DNA of 64,000 nucleotides, taken from positions 501,901-565,900 of the forward strand of contig JACKMZ010000002.1 of assembly GCA_024235135.1 (NCBI GenBank). Reading direction: 5' to 3'. The stretch is from Gammaproteobacteria bacterium (lineage in GTDB: Bacteria; Pseudomonadota; Gammaproteobacteria; Competibacterales; Competibacteraceae). The notes under the pieces are model-generated. The model saw only the letters and a list, made by a program, of their open reading frames with translations. It was not told the origin of the DNA and searched no databases. Position numbers and translations under genes: made by a program. Numbering within the stretch: the stretch's first letter is position 1; the number at the start of each line of letters is the position of its first letter. Below are positions 53,683 through 61,473 of this stretch, piece by piece.

Positions 53683-53827
53683 AAACGATAATCCCTCTGC
53701 AATCATTTGGTTAATCGCAGCGGTATCTTCATCGCTTTTACAGACGATCTGGAAAATGACGTTAAATGCCCTGTTGCTTTTTTATGGTTATTCCCGAGTG
53801 ATTGAAGAGTTGGGTCGGATTTTGTAG
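53672..53827 (+). CDS. Possible small membrane protein in AT-rich stretch
   Basis: A 51-residue frame starting MENKNDNPSAIIW, with one hydrophobic segment (LIAAVSSSLL and TLNALLLFYGY) and a charged end (VIEELGRIL). Its ATG overlaps the end of the preceding small frame by 11 nt. Base composition is clearly AT-richer than the window. It may be a genuine small membrane protein, a transferred remnant, or chance. The 260 nt after it, to the sigma factor, contain only a candidate promoter. Confidence 0.35.
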   Translation: MENKNDNPSAIIWLIAAVSSSLLQTIWKMTLNALLLFYGYSRVIEELGRIL

Positions 53828-53966
53828 AGGCCGATTTGGCCTGTTTCCATCGGGTTATTGCCAGACGATTACCGTGCGATTAAAGCGAGAAATAATTTTT
53901 TCCAAAACGGAAAATAATATGGCGCGTTCACTGTGCTTTTTTATGGACCTTTAAACCTTTCGTCCG

Positions 53967-53992
53967 GGAACGGGGAATAACACGGTATCGAG
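53967..53992 (+). promoter_or_regulatory. Candidate ECF-type promoter before the sigma factor gene
   Basis: GGAAC (53967-53971), a 16-bp spacer, and TCGAG (53988-53992) resemble the GGAAC...TC pattern of sigma-E-like promoters. ECF sigma genes often drive their own promoter. If used, transcription would start near 54000, consistent with a translation start at 54032 or 54089. Confidence 0.35.
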
Positions 53993-54088
53993 GGGTTGCG
54001 GCGCGCATGGGCGAGTCCATGGGAAAACGCCATGTTTCAAACTAAGCTGAATTTCACGGCCGTCATTTTTCTGGTAGAACTGGCGTTT

Positions 54089-54688
54089 ATGCCCTCAAGT
54101 GATTTGGTTTTGTCCTCTCAGGACGTTGAAGAACATGAACTCATCCGCCGCGTTGCCGAGCACGATCGCACGGCGTTCGAGCGGCTTTACCGCCACTATG
54201 TCCCGCGTCTCGGACGTTACCTGAACAAATACTTGCAGCAGCGCGAGTTGGTCGAGGAAGTCGTCAACGATGTCATGCTCGTGCTCTGGCAGAACGCGGC
54301 CCGTTTCGAGCCGGCAACCGCGCGCTTATCGACCTGGATATTCGGCATCGCCCATAACAAGGCGCGCAAGGCTTATGCGCGGGCGGGCCGACATCCGACC
54401 GAGCCGCTGCCGGAGGATCTGGAAGACCTGCACAACGAGGCGGAGCCTACCCAGGATCTGTCCACACTCGGCGGTCCCGAGCAGGATCTGCTCAGCGAAG
54501 ACGCAAGACGCGTACTGCGTCAGGCCCTGGAAAAGCTGTCGCCGGAACAGCGGGCTGTCGTCGAGCTGACCTATTTCGAAGGCTTCGCCTATCAGGAAAT
54601 CGCCGCGATTACCGGAAGCAACGTGAACACGGTCAAATCCCGCATGTTTCATGCCCGCAAACAGTTGGCGTTGTTGCTGGCTTCGTGA
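54089..54688 (+). CDS. ECF-family RNA polymerase sigma factor
   Basis: A 199-residue ECF sigma factor (ATG 54089 chosen on family length; ATG 54032 is an alternative with a hydrophobic N-terminus that looks non-coding). Region 2 runs from HELIRRVAEHDRTAFERLYRHYV to LSTWIFGIAHNKARKAYAR, and region 4 from LSPEQRAVVELTYFEGFAYQEIAAI to NTVKSRMFHARKQL. It is followed by a zinc-finger anti-sigma gene and a subtilisin-like lipoprotein, so release is probably by envelope signalling. Its regulon is unknown. Confidence 0.93.
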   Translation: MPSSDLVLSSQDVEEHELIRRVAEHDRTAFERLYRHYVPRLGRYLNKYLQQRELVEEVVNDVMLVLWQNAARFEPATARLSTWIFGIAHNKARKAYARAGRHPTEPLPEDLEDLHNEAEPTQDLSTLGGPEQDLLSEDARRVLRQALEKLSPEQRAVVELTYFEGFAYQEIAAITGSNVNTVKSRMFHARKQLALLLAS

Positions 54689-54723
54689 GGCATCGCCTCT
54701 TCAAAACCTAACGAGAAAATCTT

Positions 54724-55452
54724 ATGGGCAACACCGGCACAACCGCATTGAAACGAACCCGACATCAGCAGGTCTGGGAACTGTTGCCGTGGTATGTCAA
54801 CCAGACGCTCAGCGATCGGGAAACCCGATGGGTGCGGGACCACTTGACGAAATGCGCTTTATGTCGGGCGGAGGTCGAACGCTGTCAGGCGACCGCCGAA
54901 GCGGTGCGCGCCGACGAGGAGATGGATTGGGTTCCCTCGAATCAGCAGTTTAGCGAGCTGCTCACGCGACTGGATGGAATCGAAACCCCACCACGGCGGG
55001 ATGAACCGGTCTCCGCTGTTTCACCGTGGAGCCGTCTTTGGCGAAACTTGAAAGCCAGTTGGGAACCCTGGTTCACGGTATCTTCGAACGCGCGTTGGGC
55101 GTTAGCGGGCCAGGCGGCGTTGCTGGCGATCGTCAGCGGCCTGATCGTGGCGCAGTTCACCAGCCCCCCCGATGAGGCGTATCGGACTTTGTCCAACCCA
55201 ACGCAACCCATGGTCGATACCGTGCGCGTACGCGCGGTATTCGCCGAGGATCTGAGCCTGGGCGGCTTGCGAAGCCTGTTATCCGGTCTGCGGGCCGATG
55301 TCGTGCACGGTCCGACCGGTCAAGGCGTTTTTACGCTGGCGATCGCCGCCGGCGCCGATCCCGATGCCGCGCGGACAAGCCTGCTGAAGGCTTTGCGCCA
55401 ACATCCCCAGGTGCTGTTGGCCGAACCCGTCATGACAGGGACAGCGCCGTGA
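54724..55452 (+). CDS. Zinc-finger (zf-HC2) anti-sigma factor with transmembrane helix
   Basis: A 242-residue anti-sigma factor. The N-terminal zf-HC2 motif has His and paired Cys (VRDHLTKCALCRAEV, about residues 38-52), preceded by LLPWYVNQTLSDRE, typical of the family. A transmembrane helix lies at about residues 123-143 (WALAGQAALLAIVSGLIVAQF). The periplasmic part (about residues 150-242) is an unusual alpha/beta domain (VRVRAVFAEDLSLGGLRSLLSGL). Its stop overlaps the protease start (GTGA), so the two are translationally coupled. Confidence 0.9.
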   Translation: MGNTGTTALKRTRHQQVWELLPWYVNQTLSDRETRWVRDHLTKCALCRAEVERCQATAEAVRADEEMDWVPSNQQFSELLTRLDGIETPPRRDEPVSAVSPWSRLWRNLKASWEPWFTVSSNARWALAGQAALLAIVSGLIVAQFTSPPDEAYRTLSNPTQPMVDTVRVRAVFAEDLSLGGLRSLLSGLRADVVHGPTGQGVFTLAIAAGADPDAARTSLLKALRQHPQVLLAEPVMTGTAP

Positions 55453-56672
55453 CGCGTCGCGGAGGGGCTTACCGTCTCGTCATCGCGCTGTGCGCCTTGC
55501 CGCTGCTCGCTGCTTGCGCGACCTCCGGCCAGGATGAAACTTCGGCTATACCCAAGCAATTTCGCGCCAGTCAGATCCTCGTGACCTTGCCATCCGCGAC
55601 GCCCGAGCAATGGGCCGCGACCGGGCAAGCCATCGCGCGCGAATACGCCTTGCAACCCGCGGGCGAATTTCCTCTGGCGTCCTTGGGCGTGCAATGCCTG
55701 GTTTATCGGGTGCCCGCCGAACGGTCGGTGGCCGAGGTGCTCGCCCAGCTCAACGCGGATTCCCGCGTGGCGCTTGCTCAGAGCAATCAGGTGTTCCGTA
55801 CAAAGGCCGCTTCCGCGAATGATCCTTATGGCCCCTTGCAATACGGGATGAACCAGATTCACGCGATCGCCGCCCACGCGGTGAGTACGGGGAAAGGCGT
55901 GACCATCGCGGTCATCGACACCGGGGCGCAGGTGGACCATCCCGATTTGAGTGGCGCCGTACAAAGCGAAAATTTCGTCGAAGGCGGCGAACGGAGCTTC
56001 CAGACCGACCGGCACGGCACCGCCGTGGCGGGTTTGATCGCCGCGCGCGCTGGCAACGGGATAGGCATTGTCGGCGTGGCGCCGGACGCTCAGGTGTTGG
56101 TCTCGAAAGCCTGCTGGTATCCGTCCGCGCGGGAGGATCAGGCGTTGTGCAGCAGTTGGACGCTGGCCAAGTCCGTGGATTACGTCGTGCAGCGCGGCGT
56201 GCGGATCATCAATCTCAGCTTGGTAGGACCCGATGACGCATTGCTGAGGCAGTTACTCGACACCGCCCTGAAGCGCGGGGTGATCGTCGTCGCCGCCGCT
56301 GATCAGGGGGGGAACGAACCGGGATTCCCGGCGGCCCATCCCGGTGTCATCGCGGTCATTGCCAGCGACGAGCAGGGCCGTGCGGAATGGCCGTCCTGGG
56401 CGGCGTGGAAACGACCGGTGGCGGCGCCAGGGCAGGAGATTCTGAGCACCGTGCCGAGCACGGCCTACGATTATCTGTCGGGCAGTTCGCTGGCGGCCGC
56501 CCAGGTCAGCGGGGTGGTGGCCTTGCTGTTGCAGCGAAAACCATCCCTGTCGGCGGTCGAGGCGCGGGAGGCGTTGGAAGCGGCCAGTCCGTCGCTTGGT
56601 GGCCGTGAGATCGGCGCTGTCGAAGCTTGCGTTGCGTTGGACACCGTCCTGGGCCAACACGTTTGTTCTTGA
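55449..56672 (+). CDS. Subtilisin-like (S8) serine protease lipoprotein
   Basis: A 407-residue predicted lipoprotein protease. It starts with GTG 55449; the signal ends in lipobox LLAAC (Cys23). A propeptide-like region (about residues 35-125) precedes the S8 domain with D157 (AVIDTGAQVDHP), H189 (DRHGTAVAG) and S347 (SGSSLAAAQVSG), so the triad is intact. The oxyanion-hole Asn usually seen as AAGN is replaced in AAADQGG, which may lower activity. It is coupled to the anti-sigma gene. A role in processing the anti-sigma factor or a surface substrate is plausible but unproven. Confidence 0.88.
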   Translation: MTRRGGAYRLVIALCALPLLAACATSGQDETSAIPKQFRASQILVTLPSATPEQWAATGQAIAREYALQPAGEFPLASLGVQCLVYRVPAERSVAEVLAQLNADSRVALAQSNQVFRTKAASANDPYGPLQYGMNQIHAIAAHAVSTGKGVTIAVIDTGAQVDHPDLSGAVQSENFVEGGERSFQTDRHGTAVAGLIAARAGNGIGIVGVAPDAQVLVSKACWYPSAREDQALCSSWTLAKSVDYVVQRGVRIINLSLVGPDDALLRQLLDTALKRGVIVVAAADQGGNEPGFPAAHPGVIAVIASDEQGRAEWPSWAAWKRPVAAPGQEILSTVPSTAYDYLSGSSLAAAQVSGVVALLLQRKPSLSAVEAREALEAASPSLGGREIGAVEACVALDTVLGQHVCS

Positions 56673-56673
56673 A

Positions 56674-56704
56674 AGTCCTTCCCTCGGCGCGTGAGGGAAG
56701 GACT
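56674..56704. terminator. Long hairpin between convergent protease and small secreted gene
   Basis: AGTCCTTCCCTC pairs perfectly with GAGGGAAGGACT (12 bp) around a 7-nt loop, directly after the protease stop. Neither side has a long T tract, so it may be a weak bidirectional terminator or an mRNA 3' stabiliser. Confidence 0.55.
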
Positions 56705-56757
56705 CATGAAAGGATCTTCAGAGACGGTACGGGTCGTCGCTAAGGCCGAGCGATCCG

Positions 56758-57165
56758 TCAGCCGGGCGTGCTGACCGGCGCGTAGTCCGCCGGACTGTTC
56801 TTATAGCAGCGGTCGCGGCCATGACGTCTTTGAACCTGCTCACCCGTCTTGCATTTGGCCGTGAACTTTTTCCCTAACACCGTGCCCGTGGCGGGCAGGC
56901 AATAATCGGTATTGCCACTGTGATCGGTGGCCAGAACCGTGCCGACCGGGCATCCGGCGTCCGGTTGTACGCGCACCTGTCCGCCGGCTTTGACGCAACG
57001 GGCTTTGTTCTGATTGGGAATCGTTTCCAACTTGTACTGTCCACTGGGACATTTCCACCAGGGCCCCGCGGCGTGGGCGGACGAGATCACGCCACTTTGA
57101 CCGGAGAGTGAACAGAGAACAACGATTGAAAACGCCGTGGCGAATTTAATGATGCTGTTTTTCAT
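56758..57165 (-). CDS. Small Cys-containing secreted protein of unknown function
   Basis: A 135-residue exported protein. The start is ATG 57165, after AACGAGGT; the longer frame upstream is rejected. The signal peptide ends near AHAAG. The mature part has six Cys in a spaced pattern (KCPSGQYK, ARCVKAG, AGCPVGT, DYCLPAT, AKCKTGE, DRCYKNS), suggesting three disulfides and short repeated turns. I do not recognise the family. Site C of the shared dyad lies 137 bp upstream. Confidence 0.7.
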   Translation of the reverse strand: MKNSIIKFATAFSIVVLCSLSGQSGVISSAHAAGPWWKCPSGQYKLETIPNQNKARCVKAGGQVRVQPDAGCPVGTVLATDHSGNTDYCLPATGTVLGKKFTAKCKTGEQVQRRHGRDRCYKNSPADYAPVSTPG

Positions 57166-57301
57166 GTCGAGTACCTCGTTGATTGTGTCATAGCGTGAAA
57201 ATGAATTAAGCGATTCATCAACACTCGCCCAGGTCACTAATAAAATTCGTCGGTTAGTTATGTTCTGGTTGCCAGATTACTGAAAATGCGGGAATTTTCG
57301 C

Positions 57302-57319
57302 ATCCCGTAAATGGGGGAT
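57302..57319 (-). promoter_or_regulatory. Shared dyad, site C
   Basis: On the gene strand, ATCCCCCATTTACGGGAT: ATCCC, 8-bp core, GGGAT. It is 137 bp before the start at 57165, so the spacing differs from sites A and B, but the orientation and core (CCATTTA) agree. Confidence 0.5.
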
Positions 57320-57344
57320 ATTGAAGGGTGGGGCAAACCGTGTC

Positions 57345-58043
57345 TTAGCGTCGCACCCGGTCCGGACAGACGCCTTCCACCTGACGCCGATAGACGAGTA
57401 CCTGGAAATGCAAATATCCGGTCGGTTCGTGATACCAGCGTACTTTCAGTGGCGGGCAACGCGTGCATCCCGCGGGTGGGGCGGCGATGATCTGCGCCTC
57501 GCCGAAGCGGCGTTTGCCGTAGACCAATTCGGCATGATCGAACGCGGTGCCGGATTTGCCGCAGGCGGGAGCCGAGCCGCCGACATCGAGGCTGCGCTCG
57601 CCTTTGTCGCCCACGGCGAGATTGGACTGGTGATCGAACAACAGAAAATCGGGTTTGGAGCCGGGCGGAACCGGGCGGTTGTAGTCGCGCCCCGGTACGA
57701 GCTTGCGGGATAGGCGAACGGTGCTGGTATTGCTGGTTCCTTGAGGGGTTTTGACGGAAATTTTGATGTTGAGGGATTTGTTCAGATCCGCCAGGCGCGC
57801 GGTGATTCGCTTATCGCTCCAGGATTCGCTGGGTAAGGCGTATTTGAAACCACCGCCGTAGTCGGCGAGCACCTCGCATTGGCCGCACGCTTTCCCGAAA
57901 TCGCTGCCGGAAATCGTGATCCGCTCACCCGCGCCGGAATCGATTCCGCGAATGGACGGAGCCGCCGCGACCGGGCCGACCCACATCAGTGTCAGCAGAC
58001 CCGGTAACAAGCTTCGCAAAAGTAAGGCGTGTGTTCTGATCAT
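57345..58043 (-). CDS. Secreted IPT/TIG-like protein of unknown function
   Basis: A 232-residue exported protein with a signal peptide (ALLLRSLLPGLLTLMWVGPVAAA). Residues about 28-115 match an IPT/TIG Ig-like fold (PSIRGIDSGAGERITISGSDFG...VKTPQGTSNTSTVRL) with a CxxC-type pair (KACGQCEV). The C-terminal part has further Cys (GSAPACGKSG, PAGCTRCPP, EGVCPDR). Function is unknown. The best ribosome site (GGAGG) lies 14 nt from the ATG, so the start is moderately certain. Site D is 36 bp upstream, closer than at the other genes. Confidence 0.7.
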   Translation of the reverse strand: MIRTHALLLRSLLPGLLTLMWVGPVAAAPSIRGIDSGAGERITISGSDFGKACGQCEVLADYGGGFKYALPSESWSDKRITARLADLNKSLNIKISVKTPQGTSNTSTVRLSRKLVPGRDYNRPVPPGSKPDFLLFDHQSNLAVGDKGERSLDVGGSAPACGKSGTAFDHAELVYGKRRFGEAQIIAAPPAGCTRCPPLKVRWYHEPTGYLHFQVLVYRRQVEGVCPDRVRR

Positions 58044-58078
58044 GCGCGATAGCGTCGCCTCCCTGGCCGCTATTGGCT

Positions 58079-58096
58079 ATCCCATGAATTGGGGAT
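58079..58096 (-). promoter_or_regulatory. Shared dyad, site D
   Basis: On the gene strand, ATCCCCAATTCATGGGAT, nearly the same as site A including the core AATTCAT and the following GGGATAG. It lies between the sensor kinase gene end and the secreted gene at 58043. Confidence 0.6.
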
Positions 58097-58131
58097 GGGT
58101 GGGGAGAGAGTGATGAAAAGCCGCGGTCAGG

Positions 58132-60024
58132 TCAATGAGTGGCGACGCGGGGCAGGCGGATGACCACACGGCAGCCCCGGTCGGTCGGGACGATATCCAA
58201 GCGGGCGTCGATGCTGGCCGCGCGGCGGCGCATGTTGTCCAGACCCCGGCCCCGATGTTCGGGATTTACGAAACCGACGCCGTCGTCCGCGATTTCGACG
58301 AAAACGTGATCGCCGATCAGCGCGTCGGCGTCCAGCCCGGTGCGCACGGTCAGGACGGTGGCCTGGGCATGTTTGATGACATTGGTGATGGCCTCCTGCA
58401 GGATGCGCATGACCTGCAACACCTTCTGCGGACCGAAATCCGGAATCGAAGGGACGTCCCGAACCTGCCAGTTGACCTTGAGATTGACGCACTGCAAGCG
58501 TGGCTGCAGACGGCCCCGCAACAGGCCGAGCACCGTCGGCAAGTCATCGTCGACCGGTTCCAGGGAGTCGATCATCAAGCGCAGATCGTCCAGGGCCCGT
58601 TGCAGGACTTCGGCGATGAGGACTTTTTCGGCTTGGCCGCTTTGCGCTAGGGATAGGGCGGATACCAGATGTCCGCCCATGCCGTCGTGCATGTCCCGCA
58701 TCAGTCGCTCCCGCTCACTGGCCAGCACCTGCTGTTTTTCCAGGTCGCGCAGTCTTTGATAATTGGACTCCAGTGTTGCGCGCGCCGCCTCCACCCGTCC
58801 TTCCAACTCTTTGTTCAAGGCTTCCGATTCGTTGAGCGCGCTCACGAAACGCCGCACCAGGATGAAGGTGAACACCACGATGACCAAGGGCGAGGCATAG
58901 TGAATGTAATACCCTTCCAGCCGTGGCCACAGCCCATTGACCACCAGCCAATCATGGAATCCGAAGAACAGGATCAAGGCGCCCGGCGTCACCAGCAACT
59001 TGGTCTCGATGTCGCGCAGGCCCCAGCGTTTTTTGATGATGCGTGCGACGGGGTAGGCCCCGGCGGCCAACAGGGCGCTAAGCCAGACGTGGTTGGCCAG
59101 GGGGTAGAACCAGGATTTGGGCAACAGGCCCAGAATGAGGGTGCCCATCACGCCGATCACGATCAGGGCCCGCTCGATGCGTGGGCGTGTTTCGTTCAGG
59201 AATCGGTGGACGAAGATGATGGTGAAGATCACGTACCAGCCCAGGGTCATATGACGCAACCATTCCCAGGTCAGCGTGGAGACGGGGATGTTCACCACCA
59301 ACAGGTTCAGATTGTGGGTCGCCCAGGTCAGGCCGGATACGGCGAACCACAGGAATACCGTATCCTGACGGCGTAACCACCACAACAAGGCCATGAATAG
59401 ACTCATCAGGGTCATGGCCAGGGTGATCAGGGATACCAGCGTTACTTTCCAGAAATAGCGTTGTCGGAAGACAGGCCGCAGATCCTCGTCCGGTCCCAGA
59501 TAAACCCGGCTGAGATAGCCGTCGCGCGGTGGATCGGCCTTGACCCACAGGTGTATTTCGTTCTCGCCCGGCACCAGGAGTCCGTTGGGAATGGAAAAGT
59601 ACAACGGCCGATTCCAGTTGCGCGCCACGGGGTCGTCGAAGTGACCGCCGTCGCCTAATAGTTCGCCGTTCAGAAAAACCGCCGCGTTCATGTTCACGGT
59701 CGGGAGATAGACACCCCATAGGCGGTTGGGGGGTACGTTCAGCACCAAGATCGAGCGATACCAGAGGGCGCCATCGTGCGGAGGCGGCTGTTCAGCCCAA
59801 TTATGCGGCAGGGGTTGTTCGGACCCCTGCTCGTAGGCGCCTGGCAGCAACGGGCTGTCGTGCGCTATCCGTTGGATGGCGTCGAGGGTGAGCACGTGGT
59901 CGGGCAGGTGGCGAGTATGGGAATAGAAAAAAGCCACGAGCAACAGCAGTGTCGGCAGGATGAAGGAGGCTACCCAGCCGAGGGTGGTCGTGAAGACTCG
60001 CTTGGTGGGTTTGCACCCAACCAT
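58132..60024 (-). CDS. 7TMR-DISM sensor histidine kinase (HisKA_3/HATPase)
   Basis: A 630-residue membrane sensor kinase. After a transmembrane helix (about residues 15-33), an extracytoplasmic jelly-roll (DISMED2-like) domain covers about residues 70-185 (WGVYLPTVNMNAAVFLNGELLG, PGENEIHLWVKA). Seven helices follow (about residues 195-390), then a coiled coil (LNESEALNKELEGRVEAARATLE). The HisKA_3 histidine is in RLMRDMHDGMGGHLV, and the HATPase N and G boxes include ITNVIKHAQA and VEIADDGVGF. It lies 9 nt after the response-regulator gene, forming a cognate pair. Confidence 0.94.
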   Translation of the reverse strand: MVGCKPTKRVFTTTLGWVASFILPTLLLLVAFFYSHTRHLPDHVLTLDAIQRIAHDSPLLPGAYEQGSEQPLPHNWAEQPPPHDGALWYRSILVLNVPPNRLWGVYLPTVNMNAAVFLNGELLGDGGHFDDPVARNWNRPLYFSIPNGLLVPGENEIHLWVKADPPRDGYLSRVYLGPDEDLRPVFRQRYFWKVTLVSLITLAMTLMSLFMALLWWLRRQDTVFLWFAVSGLTWATHNLNLLVVNIPVSTLTWEWLRHMTLGWYVIFTIIFVHRFLNETRPRIERALIVIGVMGTLILGLLPKSWFYPLANHVWLSALLAAGAYPVARIIKKRWGLRDIETKLLVTPGALILFFGFHDWLVVNGLWPRLEGYYIHYASPLVIVVFTFILVRRFVSALNESEALNKELEGRVEAARATLESNYQRLRDLEKQQVLASERERLMRDMHDGMGGHLVSALSLAQSGQAEKVLIAEVLQRALDDLRLMIDSLEPVDDDLPTVLGLLRGRLQPRLQCVNLKVNWQVRDVPSIPDFGPQKVLQVMRILQEAITNVIKHAQATVLTVRTGLDADALIGDHVFVEIADDGVGFVNPEHRGRGLDNMRRRAASIDARLDIVPTDRGCRVVIRLPRVATH

Positions 60025-60033
60025 TAGCCCATC

Positions 60034-60714
60034 TCAGCGCCCGCTGTCGAGTTTGAGCAGACCCATTTGCATGGCTTCGAAAACGGCCTCCCCGCGTGAG
60101 CGTACGGACAATTTCTGGTAAATGTTCTTGATGTGCGTCGTAATGGTGTGGGAGGACACATGGAGCATATCGGCGATTTCGCCATAACTGAAACCTTTGG
60201 CGATCAAACGCAGGACTTCCTGCTCGCGGCCGGTGAGCCGGGGAACGTTCGCTGTTTCCGGGGCCGTCGGCGCAGGTTCCGACGCGCCCTGGAAACGGCG
60301 CAAGACATGACGGGCGATGGCGGCGCTGATGGGTGAACCGCCGGCCAGCATCTGCATGATGGACTGTCCGATGTAATCCGCCCCGCCGTCCTTGAGCAGG
60401 TAGCCCGAAGCGCCCGCCTCGATGGCTCCGATCACATGGTGTTCGTCGCCGAACACGGTGATCACCATGATCTCCGTGGTGGGCGCATCGGCTTGGACTT
60501 CACGGATCAGTTCGATGCCATTGCCATCCGGCAAGCCAAGATCGGTCAACAGAACATGGGGTCGATGTTCCCGCAAGACTTGCCGGGCGGCGCCGCAACT
60601 CTCGACGGCGGCCAGCAGTTCGAGCTGAGGGTGACCCGTGATGACGCGGGCCAATCGGTCGCGCGTATGCTCGTCGTCCTCGACGAGTAGCACATTGTGG
60701 GTTTGCGCATTCAT
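60034..60714 (-). CDS. NarL/LuxR-family response regulator
   Basis: A 226-residue two-component regulator. The receiver domain has the acidic pair (LVEDDEHT), the phospho-acceptor Asp in VLLTDLGLPDGNG, and the Thr and Lys positions (MVITVFG, YLLKDGG). The C-terminal LuxR-type helix-turn-helix is LTGREQEVLRLIAKGFSYGEIADMLHVSSHTITTHI. It is the first gene of the pair with the DISM kinase. NarL-type proteins bind inverted-repeat sites as dimers; the dyads A-D are candidate targets. Confidence 0.95.
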   Translation of the reverse strand: MNAQTHNVLLVEDDEHTRDRLARVITGHPQLELLAAVESCGAARQVLREHRPHVLLTDLGLPDGNGIELIREVQADAPTTEIMVITVFGDEHHVIGAIEAGASGYLLKDGGADYIGQSIMQMLAGGSPISAAIARHVLRRFQGASEPAPTAPETANVPRLTGREQEVLRLIAKGFSYGEIADMLHVSSHTITTHIKNIYQKLSVRSRGEAVFEAMQMGLLKLDSGR

Positions 60715-60838
60715 TTCAAAATTTTATGTCATGTCGCGTTGACTTTCTGGAGAACCGCAAAGGCAATGCAAGGGATGCAGGGGAATGCGGGCGCCCGTTT
60801 ACAAATGTTGAATTCCGGATTATTCATCCGCCCCGCTT

Positions 60839-61219
60839 TCAGCAGTTCGACCAACCGAAGGCGTAGACGCAACCATCGCCCGTGCCACCGACGGCGCCGT
60901 CGGTCATATCGCTGTAGTGGCTCCAGTCGCCGTTGGCGTTGCGTTCCCCGCTGCCGTAACGGGAGGTGTACATGCCTGAGTTATTGAGGCAGCCGCTGTA
61001 ACCCGTCGTGGTGTTTAGCCAGCAGCCGTTCTGTTGATTGTAGAGATACGCGCCGGGCATGACGCGGGTGCCCAGGTTCGCTTCCAGCGTGGCCAGTTCC
61101 GCGGTGCTCAGCGGATATCCGTTGATCGAGACGTTCGATGCGTAGGGCGCGGAAAAAGCGCCGGTGCTCAATGCCAGCAAACCGGCCAGACCCAGACTCT
61201 GCAAGAAATATTTTTTCAT
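60839..61219 (-). CDS. Small secreted protein of unknown function
   Basis: A 126-residue exported protein. The start is ATG 61219, giving signal peptide KKYFLQSLGLAGLLALSTGAFSA. The mature part is Gly/Tyr/Asn-rich (PGAYLYNQQNGCWLN, SGMYTSRYGSGERNANGDWSHYS) with four Cys and no Lys. It looks like a processed secreted peptide or surface protein. No dyad of the A-D type was found in front of it. No family was recognised. Confidence 0.65.
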   Translation of the reverse strand: MKKYFLQSLGLAGLLALSTGAFSAPYASNVSINGYPLSTAELATLEANLGTRVMPGAYLYNQQNGCWLNTTTGYSGCLNNSGMYTSRYGSGERNANGDWSHYSDMTDGAVGGTGDGCVYAFGWSNC

Positions 61220-61473
61220 GTCTCGTGTTCTCCACGGCAGGTGTCGAAGTTTTACAGGTTTCAGCATTTCGCATACCAGCTTCGAACACGCCGAGTTTTC
61301 GGGGCGATGACTCCGCCAGTGGCCAGGGCGTCGAATGGGTGGTCCGATATGGCGGGATGAGGGTCAGATTGACCCGCCCACAACGGTTCGCTGGGATGAC
61401 GGGCGGTGGGGTACGGGCTCATTCTGCAAATGAGCTACGCTTAATTAAAGATCGATGTGGAGGGTTACCGTTC

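Noticed and set aside
61352..61376. Copy of the A-D dyad before the secreted gene at 61219
   Set aside because: Only a GGGTCA-GAT-TGACCC dyad is present; it lacks the ATCCC-N8-GGGAT pattern.
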